Source: Gonatopus flavifemur (Eukaryota > Arthropoda > Insecta > Hymenoptera > Dryinidae). Taken from it: a DNA stretch of 64,000 nt. The translations under genes were made by a program, and so were the position numbers. The notes beneath the pieces are model-generated. The model was not told where the DNA came from and searched no databases. It worked only from the letters and a program-made list of their open reading frames with translations. The DNA lies in assembly GCA_018340375.1 (NCBI GenBank), contig JAFFJZ010000003.1, positions 26,598,001-26,662,000 on the forward strand. Reading direction: 5' to 3'. Below are positions 11,127 through 23,010 of the stretch, piece after piece. Position 1 is the stretch's first letter, and each line of letters begins with the position of its first letter.

Positions 11127-11632
11127 CGGGTGGTATGGCCCACCATCCAAAAACCGGTAAATTAAAACGAGAACATCCTTTTTAACACAAAATTATTTGT
11201 TTCAAATATTTAATATGGTTTTTTAACTCTTACTCAGACTGTGGACTGAATAATTTATATCTATCGCAATGATAATATAATTGGTCCGTAATATCTGCAC
11301 AAAGTTCATGTGTCCATCCTTTACAGGTATGGCATTGAATCCAATCTTCCCCGAAACTTCCACCACATATCAGACAATCCTCTCTCTCATGTGAAACGCA
11401 TGCATGAAAGCATTGTTCATGAATAAACTGGTTGAAATTCCAAAGTTTCGCCGACACAGTACACCAAAAACAAGTAAATACAAGAAGTTAGATTTCTCTT
11501 GACACACTGTATTGACAACACTGAAACTTTCCGCACATGATAGACAGAAACAATCTCTCCGTGAACAAAAGTGTGTAGTGCTGTCACCTAACGTCAGATC
11601 CTAGAAACAAGTAGTGGGCCATACTACCCGCC
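11127..11632 (-). mobile_element. Internally deleted DNA transposon with zinc-finger remnant
   Basis: Inverted ends CGGGTGGTATGGCCCACC (left) and GTGGGCCATACTACCCGCC (right) bound about 0.5 kb. On the reverse strand the order is right end, non-coding leader, a 3' coding fragment (11230-11457), a stop codon, an AT-rich trailer and the left end. Most of a transposase gene is missing between leader and fragment, as in typical internal-deletion derivatives. The conserved zinc-finger tail suggests a pogo/Tigger-like (DDE_1) parent. That is inference from the finger type, since no catalytic region remains. Confidence 0.6.
11230..11457 (-). pseudogene. C-terminal PHD-like zinc finger of a transposase, fragment
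   Basis: About 75 codons ending in TAA at 11230-11232. Residues DCLICGGSFGEDWIQCHTCK are followed by GWTHELC and later YYHCDRY. The spacing is C-x2-C-x10-C-x2-C-x4-H-x2-C-x10-C, the pattern of PHD-type fingers with their usual WIQC and W-H-x2-C. Similar fingers end many insect pogo/Tigger-like transposases, where they follow the DDE domain. The final Cys of the expected C-x2-C pair is Tyr here. No upstream domain is present, so this is a remnant and not a free gene. A host PHD protein exon is the alternative, but the flanking inverted ends argue for a transposon. Confidence 0.55.
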
Positions 11633-11786
11633 GTTCCTCTGAGTTCAGGAGGAAAACCACTCCGGAGGCCGGAAAGAAAAGAAAATTCCGCTAACTATTC
11701 CCAAAAAAAGAACTGGACGTATCAAAATTTGGTAAAAATTGCCATTTTATATAAATATCGAAGTCTGTTTTTGAATTTCTTCGAAG

Positions 11787-12194
11787 GTGTAAACAACAAA
11801 ATGGCGGCTCCTCAGTGTTTCTCTCTGGACATTTTTTTTCCGTGGCCGGACAAATAACTCCTGCAAATTTAAAGATACAAAAACAGGCTGAGGAAATTAA
11901 TATTTAATATGATATTAGCTATAGCAGTACGTAAGATTTTATTTATGATGCATAGTCCAATTTTTATTACTATTCCCGAGTGAATTTCGTTTTTTCGAAC
12001 TTTCTTAAAAACCATGCGATTTTTGGAAAAATCAATTGAAAAAATCTACGTACAGCTGTACCTAATATCTTATTCAATCGAAATTTTCTTGGTTTATGAT
12101 TGAGACTTCAAATTTGCAGCAGTTATTTGTCCGGCCACGGAAAAACGGATGTCCAAGGAAATACACTAAGGAGCCGCCATGTTGTTAAACACAC
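11787..12194. mobile_element. Long-TIR element with ATGGCGGCTCC arms
   Basis: Arms of about 85-95 bp face each other. The left has AACAACAAAATGGCGGCTCC and later CCGTGGCCGGACAAATAACT. The right has AGTTATTTGTCCGGCCACGG and later GGAGCCGCCATGTTGTT. The arms are near-identical in the CCGTGGCCGGACAAATAACT block (20 of 20). The spacer of about 230 bp is AT-rich and non-coding. Both arms carry AA(A/C)ATGGCGGC, the consensus bound by YY1/Pleiohomeotic proteins. Stem-loop-forming MITE or foldback element of unknown family. Confidence 0.75.
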
Positions 12195-12633
12195 TGCAAT
12201 AGTTATACAATAAAGAACTTTTCGCCTGCTCGAAAAGCTCAAGTTTCTATGCCTGTTTAGAGGGAGGAAAGGGAACAATTGCAGACCGATCATTTCTTCC
12301 CTCATTTTCTCCTCTAAGGAAAAAATAATCGGGAGAAAAGTGGCGACAAAAGAAAATGTTTAAAAATGAATTCATCAAAATCAAGTATGAAAAGTTAACG
12401 AATTTCCAATTTTGCCTTGTTATATTCTTCATTTTATGATCCGGGCCTCTGGCACCCGAACTGTACGGATCTGTGATAATTTCGAACCGCACGGAGGAGG
12501 GATAACAAGAGAGGGCTCTGACCAACGCATAAGAATGATAGAAAACAACTCAAAGAATGAATATACTTATATAAAAATTTCTAGACTCCATCAATACTGA
12601 CATAGAATATAGCTGAGCGCAAAGCTTACAACT

Positions 12634-12840
12634 AAGGCTGGGTAATCTACGTCAAGGGAAGAGGGGTTGACAATGGTCTGAATATTGTACCAATATGAGT
12701 GATCAATAAATCAATTTCGTTAATGCGTCATTGGTCATAGGCTGCGTCACGCCTAGCCCATTCTTCAACCAATATTGCTTGGAAAAAAGAACTAATTCCA
12801 CACAAGGGGGTCTTTAGCGCATGGCCGGACGCTGTCTCAA
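12634..12840 (-). repeat. Dispersed repeat R1, copy 2 (uninterrupted)
   Basis: Reverse complement of the R1 copy at 3240-3933 without the foldback insert. CATATTGGTACAATATT stands where copy 1 has its insertion. An open frame on the reverse strand (12728-12925, with ILVEEWARRDAAYDQ) covers part of it. The corresponding frame in copy 1 is closed by stops, so I do not call it coding. Confidence 0.6.
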
Positions 12841-13057
12841 GCATCTGGTATAGGTGGTAGCTTGGCCCAGTTTGGGCGGTAGCTTGGCTCAGGCTGAAAC
12901 TCCCTTTCCAAGCGGCAAATTGCAATAACCCTCACCAAGATTTTATTTGTTTCTTGCGAGTAGCAAACCAAGCCTTCAATGAATATATAAGTCTACTCTG
13001 AAGATTCCGAGTAGATGAAGAGACAGAAAGAATTCTTCATCTGTTCGAGCACTCCTC

Positions 13058-13293
13058 TACACAGAGAAAAATTCGCTGTAAAATTTACCCTATGTCCGAT
13101 AAATACATATAGGGGTAACATTAAATTGTTGTAATTTATACCGCAATATCTATTAGATTTATCGCAATTCATGTAACTACTGCAGCAAATTTTCATTTTT
13201 ATCGGAGACTTTGGTTGATTAAACAGCAATTTCGGTATATTTTACAGCAATTTAATGCTGTCTCTATAATTACAGGAATTTTCTTTCTGTGTA
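13058..13293. mobile_element. TA-flanked MITE, TACACAGAGAAAAATT ends
   Basis: The left end TACACAGAGAAAAATTCGCT pairs with the reverse complement of the right end, TACACAGAAAGAAAATTCCT. The 236-bp body has repeated TTACAGCAATTT / GCTGTAAAATTT words, linking it to the GCTG-rich repeats at 43755 and 60784. Non-coding. Confidence 0.7.
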
Positions 13294-13599
13294 CACACAT
13301 TAAAGTATACTTCAATGCCAGGACCACCGGATTTGCATCATTCATCAGTTCAAACTGATCAGAAATACTATTCGTCGAACTTCTCGGAATTCTTCGACAT
13401 TCATTTCGTTCATATCGAAATGATATAATGAATGTTTTTTCATTTTGATTTTCAACTACACTAAAAAATAGAAGTGACCATCGGCGTGAGATGGATACAA
13501 CACTGCCGCAAGATTACAACAGCATTGGCTTTTTCCTAATCAACAAATTCTTCTATTGGTATTATAGAGACTATTGGGATGAGGCTCAAATGGTGTTAT

Positions 13600-13678
13600 C
13601 ATGTTGGAGTTGCACCGGGCTTGATAACCTAGGCTCGACTCATCTTGATGAGCCTTGCGCTTGAAATTTTTACCTGGG
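13600..13678. repeat. Single end of a CCC-GAAATT-type element
   Basis: The reverse complement of 13663-13678 is CCCAGGTAAAAATTTC, close to the CCCTGGTAGAAATTCC end of the 19068-20358 element. Inside it lies AGGCTCGACTCATCTTGATGAGCCT, an imperfect palindrome. I found no matching left end, so it is an end fragment. Confidence 0.4.
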
Positions 13679-13693
13679 TACATCAATCGCCTC

Positions 13694-16600
13694 GATTTTC
13701 TGCGGTTTTAAACTGAGGTGAGTTGTTATCCTTTCAAATTCATACAGGTAAGGACGTGTGTTGGATTCGATATTCATTCCCCGTCGCCCCTCAGTCACTT
13801 AGGATTTGAGAAGAAAGACAATTTCATTGCGAATCGTGATGATTCACTTATACAATTCACATATTCCGGGAAATCCTCGATATTCGGTATCTGGCACATT
13901 TCATACGTAAAGAGACACATGATGGTACGCTTGTGACACATCTATCGAAGTCAAATGAGAAAGAAGGCCAATAGACTAAACGTGAAAGCAAGACCATGCG
14001 AAACGTTCAACCGAATGGCACTAAAACTTTATTCACCATAAGACAATCCAGCAAAGACGCCTTCTCGTTCTCATAATATATATTCCTCATCCTATTCGAC
14101 AACCTTTTTCATCCTGCTCTCCCTTCTTTTCGCTTCTTCTTCTTCTTCTTTTTCTTCTTTTTCTTCTTTCTCTTCATTTCCTTCTTTCTTCCTTGCAAGC
14201 ACATATAGGTATAAGTCAAAGCACGTATGCGTCGTAGTTTCCCATCGGACGGTCAATGACACCTATTCTTATCAAAGAAGCCTGGTTACGATCGAGAAAG
14301 AAGACCCTCTTCATTTTCTTGATTCAACCGCACGATCTTCCGTTCTATCACTCTTTATTTTTTGTTCAATAACATTATCCATGGATATCAATGGTGCCAA
14401 GATGATCAAGTTGGTATCGAATGGCCGGATGAATGTCGAATTTCGATAATGAATGAGGAACATAATTCAGAGCCGCAATAATAATGACGATAGCGTAAGA
14501 TGGATGGATCCTTATCCTTTTTGATCTTTTCTTAGGCCTTGAATCTTTGTCGTGAAAGTTTTATCTGATTTTTTTCTCTCTTCCCGTCGACAAGTTCATT
14601 TTGAACGGGCGCGAACACAATATATACGTATATAGATATCCAAAGTGGTATAAAAATAAGACACTTGAGACAAATGGATGAAAATGTAGGGTCTCCATTC
14701 CGAAAGAGAAAGAAACAAAAGGGGAAGATATTCAGAAAAAAATAAAATTTGCATAAATTTTATATGGAAGGAGTAGAAGATTGATTGTATCGAATTTATC
14801 GATTATGTAAGAAACCATTTGTGAATCGAATATAATTCAACATTTGTCGTTTCTGTAGTTAAAAGAGAGAAAATTATAACTACTCCGATTTTGAATTCTA
14901 CGACATCATTTAACGATGAAATTTGATCACTAAAGCAATTCATGATTCACTCAACGAGCTTCTTCATTGTCATAATCCTTATCAACGGTGAGCCCGATTA
15001 AAACCATTATCGACCCTATTCGCTTGTCCTTCAACTCTCTCTTTCTCTTTCTCTTTCTTCTTTGTCTTCCTCGCATAGACAGAAATGTCACCTTGGGATT
15101 CTCGTCATCGCATCCACCTTGTAATGAGAGAGGGTTGAATTTTGTCGAATGCCTTGTATTTTCTGGAATATCTCCTCCTCTCATGCGTTCATCAAAGTTG
15201 TATAACATACCTCTATACAATAATTGTTGAATAATTCATCCTACCATGAATAATTGATATCATTTTCCCAAACCCAATTCATTGAATTTCCATGATCTAC
15301 AAAAGTAATGTTGAATGAGATTTATTTAGTCAGTATTACACCAGGAACACCGGATCAAAAAATCTTGAAAAATATAATAAAGAAAAATATTATACAACAA
15401 TATACATAATTTATATCTGTTTATTCTAACGAAACACTTATTCTCATCGATAGATCCAACTTGATTGTTTTCCTATGTTTGTGACGTAACAAATGCAAGA
15501 AGTCCATCCAAAGTCTACGTCATTATCAAATAAATTAAATAAAATAAGATATCGTTCATTCAATATGAATGTAAAACTTTCAGTAGATCTCCTGGGGAAC
15601 ACAAATTTTTTATATAAAAGTGCACAAAATTTTTCACTGTGCAATATTCGAAAATTCAGTGAAGAAAACCAAATTATTCATTCTCTTTGAGCGATAAATC
15701 ATTTTCAGAATAACAAATAAAAAAAAGGAGAAATTGTAAAAACTTGTATAAAGTGAAAGAAACTTTTAGAATACGTTGGACGTGGATCTATGTATAAGAG
15801 TACTGACAAAGAGATTGCAATTCGCTGAACCACCGACCGTTGTCGGAACACGACGACCACAGTTCCGAACATTCATGTTATCTTGCGTTACGTCAGCTTT
15901 CGTTATCAGCATTTGTAAGTAAACGCCCCGTCATTGCGGTGCTACGGCGGGGGTAGTTAATGAGAGCCAAATGTAAGAAGAGGAGAATAAAAGGAAGGAA
16001 ACAATTGATTTTATGCGAAGAAAGTAAGAGCTAGAAAATTTATCTTGATTGTATGGAAACAATCAAATGAACGCCAACGAGAAACTTTACCAACTAGGAA
16101 ATTTTATTTTCCAACGTTTCAAATGGGGAGAATTATCACAAATGCGCATCACTCGATTAACTTGCTCAATTGAATCGATTTACGTGAAAATGTAAACCTT
16201 AAAGACACTGAAGTGATCGATGAAGATTTTTTTAACGATCTGAGGTATATGAATAATTTATCATATCAAGAATAATATTCTTGATTTGGAGGAAAATTCA
16301 TGGAAAAATTGTGGGAGAATAACAATTTTCTATTGAATTTACATGTTGTTTTACACAACTCAAATTATGACGCATCGTTCTCCACGTTATTTCACCGTGA
16401 CAAAATTGTGTTGAGATACATATCATATCAATTCGCTCTTACTAATTGAATTTGAAAACTTCTCACCAATTTGCACCATGTCGAAGAGTGATTTCCAACA
16501 GAGTTCTATAATTTCATACGATATTCTAATGAACGCATCGAATCCACAAAGAAGACTTCAACTATCATTAAACCCATGCCGAACAATAGGAGTTCTTCTG

Positions 16601-18549
16601 AAGCTTTTTCTACGAAGGGTGAATTTTAATAAATATAATATATAATATTTCAGTTTGTTTCACTACATACACTATACGCTACACGCATATCGATTGCTTT
16701 TGAAAATGTGCGAACGGAAATGAAGAACACTAGGTAAACAACTGGGTGCCCTCGGTACCAGTGACGCAACCATATTGATCCTGATTGGATTACACACGAT
16801 ACAGTTGAATATCATATAAATACAAATATCGAATTATGCAAATGAATTACAAGTATATAGAGACACCATCATTTCCCTAATCCGTACGATCGACTCAGCG
16901 AATTATATACGAGTGGAAATGAACATAACGCTGCTATCCATTATACCTGCTTGTAACAAGATTGCGGTTATTGATATGGAATCGCGTTTGATGGGTTCCA
17001 TTGGGATGATAACAAAAAAATGGAATATCGCAAAGAGAAGAATAATACAAGAATTCTTGGGAAAAGGGGAGTTTTCATCCGTTCATCATTATTCATGTAA
17101 TTTCCAGAGGATTATCGAGAATCAGATTATTACAACGAATCGATAATTATTCAGAAATCATTTGAAACGATAAAAGGGAAATGTACACAGAGGGATCATT
17201 GTAACCTCTGAATATCATGAAAGTGGATGCTTTTGTCTACGTTATCTAACAGATATACCCTTCTCCCACGGAATAATAGGACACATGTCGCATCGACAAG
17301 GCGAGAGTGGAAGAAGGATAACCAACCACTTCGCTTGACAATCTGGCGACCCCACTACTACTTGGAACTTTCGATATTACTTCTCGATGGCGATACCTAT
17401 CGTGCATATACGTGAAAGAGAGCCCGTAAAAGACGTCCGTGCGATTCTTCGATCGTACGACATACGGGTTTGAACATTCACTCCCGTTTCTATCTTTATT
17501 CCATTCGAGGGTGAGAGTCACTAAAAATTGCTGTTACGCGTTTGTGTATGCGACGAGGATACGATTCTGGAATTAAATTTCCCACTCCTTTTGAGAATTT
17601 GCAAGATTCTATTCCTCCCCTTGTCTGCCTTCCTTTCGCTACATCGATTTTGCTTCGGTGACTGTTCAGTTGTATGAAACCATATAATTGTTCTGTTCTA
17701 TAATTGAGAAACATTATTTACCCGTTTCATGTAGATACACATGTTATCGTGGAGTATAAGTGACCCTAATGTAAATTCGTTGGAATTTTGTAGAAGTAAA
17801 TGTATCATTACTTAGGCGGGTATGCATAATAACATTATTACACGTATCTCGATTCTAGCATTACCAAAGATCTGACCTCTGTTTTTGAGAGGGCGATAAA
17901 GCGAATTGTTATGAAGGGGTTTACACGGAAGCACACGGTTGAACCTGAAACTAGCCCAAGGCTTTAGGCCAATGCTACTATGTCTGTCATATATCGCGGT
18001 GTACGGCGATGTACGTTGGCTGCTGCGCGGCACGTATCCCGCGGTGTCAGATTCCGAGGTAACCCCTGGATAACCTATTTGCTCTCTCGGCCAGTCCTTT
18101 GTGTCTACGGTTTCGTTTAGCATCGAATTTCGTTTCTCCATACCACCGCTGTATTTCAAGTTTCTACACTGAGGAGTCGGGAAGCGTTTTACTGTTCCAA
18201 ATAACCATATACATTATCTCGAACTCGTCCAAAGCTTGAGAGCAACTTCACATATACGATATTTATATGAAAAATTAACTTCGTTTATCAAGTACCCATC
18301 AATTGAATGTTCTTTAAATCTATCAGTTGACAGATTGTTTTCATCGAGTTCTCTCAAGATTAATGGATGGGATCGTGTAAAGTTTCATGTTGCATCACTC
18401 ACTGTTCATGCGACGTTAAGAAACAGCACTCTTCCATTCTCTCACAATTTATGGGTAGAGGGAATCTGCTTTAACTTACCTGTAACAAAAAGGATAATAA
18501 TCTATTAATAACTAATTGAATACACGGAAGAAGAATGTTCTGCCATAGC
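13694..18549. other. Unannotated stretch, two pyrimidine tracts
   Basis: About 4.9 kb without a recognised gene. CTT-rich low-complexity tracts lie at about 14105-14190 and 15030-15075. Slightly GC-richer parts at 15830-15960 and 17940-18130 contain many CG dinucleotides but only short frames without recognisable domains. The AT-rich remainder shows nothing I can name. Confidence 0.45.
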
Positions 18550-18709
18550 TACACTGTGAAAAATGATCGGAATTCTCCTGTATACGTTAACCGGGAAATT
18601 CCAATCAATGATTGGGAAATCAATTCCCGGTACATTTGTATGAAATTTCCCACCAATTTATCTGAAAATTCCAAACGTTATGGGATTTTCCCCAAAGTTT
18701 CACAGTGAA
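18550..18709. mobile_element. MITE-like element, CACTGTGAAA ends
   Basis: CACTGTGAAAAATGATCGGA at the left pairs with TTTCACAGTG at the right (10 bp perfect). The body repeats GGGAAATT / AATTCCCG / GGAATT words in both orientations (CCGGGAAATTCC, GGGAAATCAATTCCC). About 160 bp, non-coding. A similar lone end, CACTGTGAAAAATCCGACTG, lies at about 57562. Confidence 0.5.
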
Positions 18710-18780
18710 TTTCCGGGCGAATTCGGAGAATTTCTAACGCATGTATGTGTTGATTGATTCACATAAATATATAGGAATTT

Positions 18781-19051
18781 CTGCATCATCCTGAACGAAT
18801 CAGCAGCAGAAAATTCAAACAAAATTTAATACAAATTCTTTGCTCAACGAATGCGGACATTATGAAAATCGAAAAATCCACTTTCAGCAGCTTACAAAAC
18901 GAAGCGTGTCTCAAACACTAATGAATATTTTGATGTAACCCTCGGCACAGATATCAAAGACAGTCTTACCAACCTCAAAATAAGAGCACTTTCCCAAAAA
19001 CATTTGCGCACAGGGTTGAAATTCAAATGTCACCTTACTTTTTGGACACAG
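18781..19051 (-). mobile_element. mariner element, 5'-end fragment
   Basis: The right edge is the terminal sequence CTTTTTGGACACAG followed by TA, identical in form to the other mariner copies. Moving left, the untranslated leader is followed on the reverse strand by an initiator ATG (18858-18860) and codons for [12 protein letters not shown]. The sequence then ends abruptly near 18781 at the CAGCAGCAGAAAATTC region. The rest of the transposase and the other terminal repeat are absent. Confidence 0.8.
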
Positions 19052-19067
19052 TAGTACCGAAAACAAT

Positions 19068-20358
19068 CCCTGGTAGAAATGTCACGAGTTCTTCCTTATG
19101 ACTGATGAGGCACTAAAGAGGGAAAACTAATTGAAAAAATCTAGCGAGGCGCTAGTTAGTAACTGATGAGTTCGATTCAATGAGCGTTGATTGGGCAAAA
19201 CTAGGGAGTTACTCATCATTATTCAATAAGTTGCACTAATTAGTAATGATAAGATAAAATTATTTAATAAATGCAACTTTTCACTGCGTGTATACACGAA
19301 ATGAAGAGAGATGAACTATTATTCACACGTGTTATTGGACATGGTAATGTTGTTGCTAGATTTACTCTGCAATCGAAAGCCGATTCAACAACGATACACT
19401 CTGAGACAGACCTTGCGGAAAATCTTCATTTCTAAATCATTACATGGATTGAAAGAACTCTCAAAGATTATCTACTTACAAATCATGAAAAATAGAAAAA
19501 ATAAGTGGACAATTTTTTATGTTGAAATATTGCTTATGAATTCAATTATTCCAGTAGAAGTCTAGTCAGCTTGCTAGGTCGCTGTGTTATTTCAATCATT
19601 TATATAAAATAATAAGGACTACGTTATATTACATAAAGCATATAAATTTTATTTGATGCACACTTTATTCTAATGGAAAAAACGTTTTAACCCCTAATCT
19701 CTCCGATCAGGTCCTAAAAACAGCGAATATATGGACATTTCTAAATGAATTTCTTCGTTGAAGTAACAATGGATTACAGGAAATATTCTCCCAAATTCGT
19801 ATTTTTCATGTGGACGCGATAATTATTACTCTGAGAGAAAAAATTGTCGTGAACAATAAAATATTTAATTGAATTGAGTCACAATGGAACAATTAGTTGA
19901 TTTGAATAAAATTTCATCGAATCAATTAAATACCTATTTTCATCGACAAAATATTTTATAGACTATTGAAGATTTTATTGAATTAATATAAAGTTGATTC
20001 AACAAAACTTTATTCAAATCAACCAAGCATTCCATTGCTACCATTTAATTAAATATTTTATTGTTTTAGTGAATTTTTCTCTTGGTATAACAAATTTCTC
20101 ATCAGTTACTAATAAACACCGAGTGAGGTGTTGGTTGGTGCCTTATCAATGACTAATAAACGCCATATGAGGTACTGGTAAGTTTATCATCAGTTACTCG
20201 CCAGTGCCTGCTCAGTTGTCCCGATTAGTCCTTCGTTGGTGAGCGCGTTACATCCCTCACCAGTTACTAGTAATAAGTTCTCCCGATTAGTGCTCCATCA
20301 GTAAAAAAGATGAATTGATTAGTCCCTCATAGTTCACTAACAGGAATTTCTACCAGGG
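19068..20358. mobile_element. 1.3-kb non-autonomous element, CCCTGGTAGAAAT ends
   Basis: CCCTGGTAGAAATGTCACG on the left matches the reverse complement of the right end, CCCTGGTAGAAATTCCTG (13 bp perfect). AAT flanks both sides, a possible 3-bp target duplication. Subterminal regions hold many copies of CAGTTACTAATAA / CTAGTTAGTAACTGATGAG-type words in opposite orientations. The middle is AT-rich without coding capacity and contains a separate MITE at 19828-20087. The element starts 16 bp from the mariner fragment at 19051. Superfamily not assigned. Confidence 0.7.
19828..20087. mobile_element. Palindromic MITE nested in 19068-20358
   Basis: TACTCTGAGAGAAAAAATTG (left) and TACCAAGAGAAAAATTCAC (reverse complement of right) begin arms that stay similar for about 50 bp, with AATAAAATATTTAATT in both. 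Inner parts also mirror each other (GATTTGAATAAAATTT versus ACTTTATTCAAATC), so almost the whole 260 bp folds on itself. It is flanked by TA and shares its terminal pattern with the other TACAC-GAGAAAAA MITEs. Non-coding. Confidence 0.75.
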
Positions 20359-22885
20359 AATGTTACCAAGCAATGAACTATCAAGTGTTAAATGATTTAA
20401 TCTCCGTGATTCTTTGACGAAGAGTGATAAGCCCTCCCACATAGATTCACACAAAGTTCTTCAAGAGAGTGGAGAAAGAATATATAAATCATCATGATAT
20501 CATTGGACTCGCCCGAAGGATAAGGCAAAATTAATACTCCGTTGAGCACAAGAAGAAAAAGTCTTCCTGTATGTTTTTTATTTTCTCTCTCCGAGGATAT
20601 CTAGAAACGTCTACTTGGCTGCCGACCGGCAAAAACTGGTACACACAAAAGGACTACTTGAAAAAAAAAGTGGAAAAAACACGGGAATGAATTACAGACA
20701 AGGCATTAAGTCTTGTAGATTTTCATTAAGCGCTAACGTTGTCAGTCCTGTCATTGTTCCGCTATTCTTGCTAGCTTCTCTTTTGTATATTTGCGTGTAA
20801 TACTCAGAGAAAAATACATACGTATGTGTATGAACGCACACGCGGAGAGAAGGAAAGTAAAAGTGTAAAGGCGTAATAAAAAAGAAAAAGAGGATAATGG
20901 ACAGTACAAGAGATTAGGAAAACTTCAAAAAAAAAAATGAAAAGATCGTATCATCAGGACCAAGTTCAGTACTGGTCCCCTCTCTTTGGTATGTTAATTC
21001 ATTGCTATGGTTTTTACTTTTTCTTCTCACCCACTATTCCGGTTTCCTAATTTCTTTTTGCTAAGCTCCTCCATTCTTGCTCTTTACTATGGAATCGATG
21101 AGAAAAAAGAATGTATTCACCGCAATTTCATTAATGGAAAATTCCTATTGCAAACACCCTCGACTCGAATAAAATCAATTCTTATCAGTACACTTCCCTC
21201 ACTTGTTTTTCTACTCTTGTTCCCTCTTTCTCTATTATTTCTCTCCTTTTCTTTTAACCCGCAACAAACAAAATATGTACAAAAAAGAATCGACGCGAAA
21301 AAGCGTATATTACTTTCGTGTTCAAGTTTACACAACGCTTTGATTTTATTATAAATGAGAAACATGGGAATGAAAAGAATGATTCTAAATATATATTTTT
21401 ATAACAGTATTGTCGGAGAATGTGACTGAAGACTATTATTCAACTCACCCTTTCTTCGACGCAATGCTTCCAACCGAAAACAAATCGAATACGAATGGAA
21501 AACAAAAATAATTTGGCTATGAGAGAAGTTGGGACTATGTATATAAATACGTGCACGTGCTAAACATCTGTCAAGTAACATAATACAACGTATCGAGCAC
21601 CACATAACTTTGCTTTTACACAAGTGGGGTATAGACTGTGCGTGCTAATCGTCGTATTTGTTGTAAGAACATTTCGGAAATGTTAATTGTTACCACAAGT
21701 TTCCGTGATGTTCAGTCGACACGCCAACCCCCTCCCTCCTATTCACTTCTATGTAAAATTAACCGAGAGCAATGAAATTTTCGAGGAGGGTTACAAGATG
21801 CTTCACATGTGTATAAAAACTCATATTACTCCAATAAGATCTATGAAGTATACTTCAAATCGTATTCTCTCGTGAAGTCCAGTAATCATTCTCTCCATAA
21901 ACAAACACTTTTATCCCTCTTGATTTTTGATTTCCATTGAAAAATCCTTAAAAAATTCTGAATACTGAGCAAGTTTAATTAAGATATGATAGAGCATGGT
22001 CACTCCTCACAGTCAAATTGATTCCCCGATAAATGACGTTCATATCGGAATTATAAAAGTTTGAAATCTTGCATAACGGAAGAACGTATTAACACGTTCG
22101 ATCGAGTATTCTAATGAAAGTCAACTGAGTTTTCTTGAAATCACAATCCCAGAAACCCTTCACCGTCATCTACTACATTTGCCATCTTCCTCCTTCCGAG
22201 AAAATCACTTCGATAAAATCTTCTTTCTATATTTATTTTTACTCGATCCAATGATTTACACGGTTGAACAGACTGTGAAACTTGAAATTCAATCTCTCAA
22301 ATTCAATTTGAATATTATATCAACATTCTTAGAATCAACAATGAATTATTCGGACGTGAATTTAAATTGTGTACAGTTCTTGCAGAAGGGAAATGAAAAT
22401 ATGACACATAGATACACAGATGTTAATCCCATTTTCAGCGAAAATATGTTCATAATTTACAATGCAAGCAGAGATATTTCGTTGAACCGATTGATAACAC
22501 GTTTGCATTCAAACTCTCAAGTTTCTTTTACTTCTGCAACGAGAAATGTTAATTGTCGCGATTACTTCTTCACTTACGTAACTCATTACTTTAACTAAAC
22601 AGATTGTCCGACTACTATCAGAGTTTCTTGGATGCACTGGGATTTAAAAGGGATTTGCTAAAATATATTTGCTATTTTTATTCAACCTTTTTACAAAGAT
22701 GTATTGATCGTTTCTTTGGGTAATATTTATTCGTAAGAATAATGAATTTATAATTTCTGACATCACACGTAATTTATATATACGGACAAAAGTGTATGAA
22801 ATTGATTGCCATTTGCTCTGGTTCTCATTCCAACTTTAGAATGGGAATTGAGTGATGATATCACGATATTTACGTAATATAAACT
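20359..22885. other. Unannotated stretch
   Basis: No gene or repeat recognised. The longest open frame (22179-22598, 139 codons) has no domain I know, an AT-driven composition (rich in F, N, I, S) and no codon pattern that sets it apart. A C/T-rich patch lies at 21170-21260. Confidence 0.45.
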
Positions 22886-23010
22886 TTACACAGTAAAATT
22901 CATTGCGTATACACACTTCGATTTTGAATGGTACTTACTACAATTTTGAACTCAGTCACCGAATTACGATTCTTTCTGGGAATCGTTATCGTGTACTTCT
23001 CTCTGTGTAA
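22886..23010. mobile_element. 125-bp MITE, TTACACAG ends
   Basis: The left end TTACACAGTAAAATTCATTG pairs with the reverse complement of the right, TTACACAGAGAGAAGTACAC, giving 8 bp perfect followed by patchy similarity. It lies about 190 bp upstream of the mariner copy at 23203. Non-coding. Confidence 0.55.

Noticed and set aside
12728..12925. Reverse frame with ILVEEWARRDAAYDQ, protein-like in appearance
   Set aside because: It is part of dispersed repeat R1, and the homologous reading in the other copy (about 3300-3380) has stops. There is no evidence of coding constraint.
14100..14195. CTT-rich tract as a polypyrimidine splice signal
   Set aside because: Too long and too repetitive, with no AG-bounded exon following. 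Similar tracts at 15030, 38580 and 55610 are simple low-complexity DNA.
22179..22598. 139-codon forward frame, longest in the window
   Set aside because: Composition is what AT-rich DNA gives (F, N, I, S, T), and no motif or homologous copy is seen.
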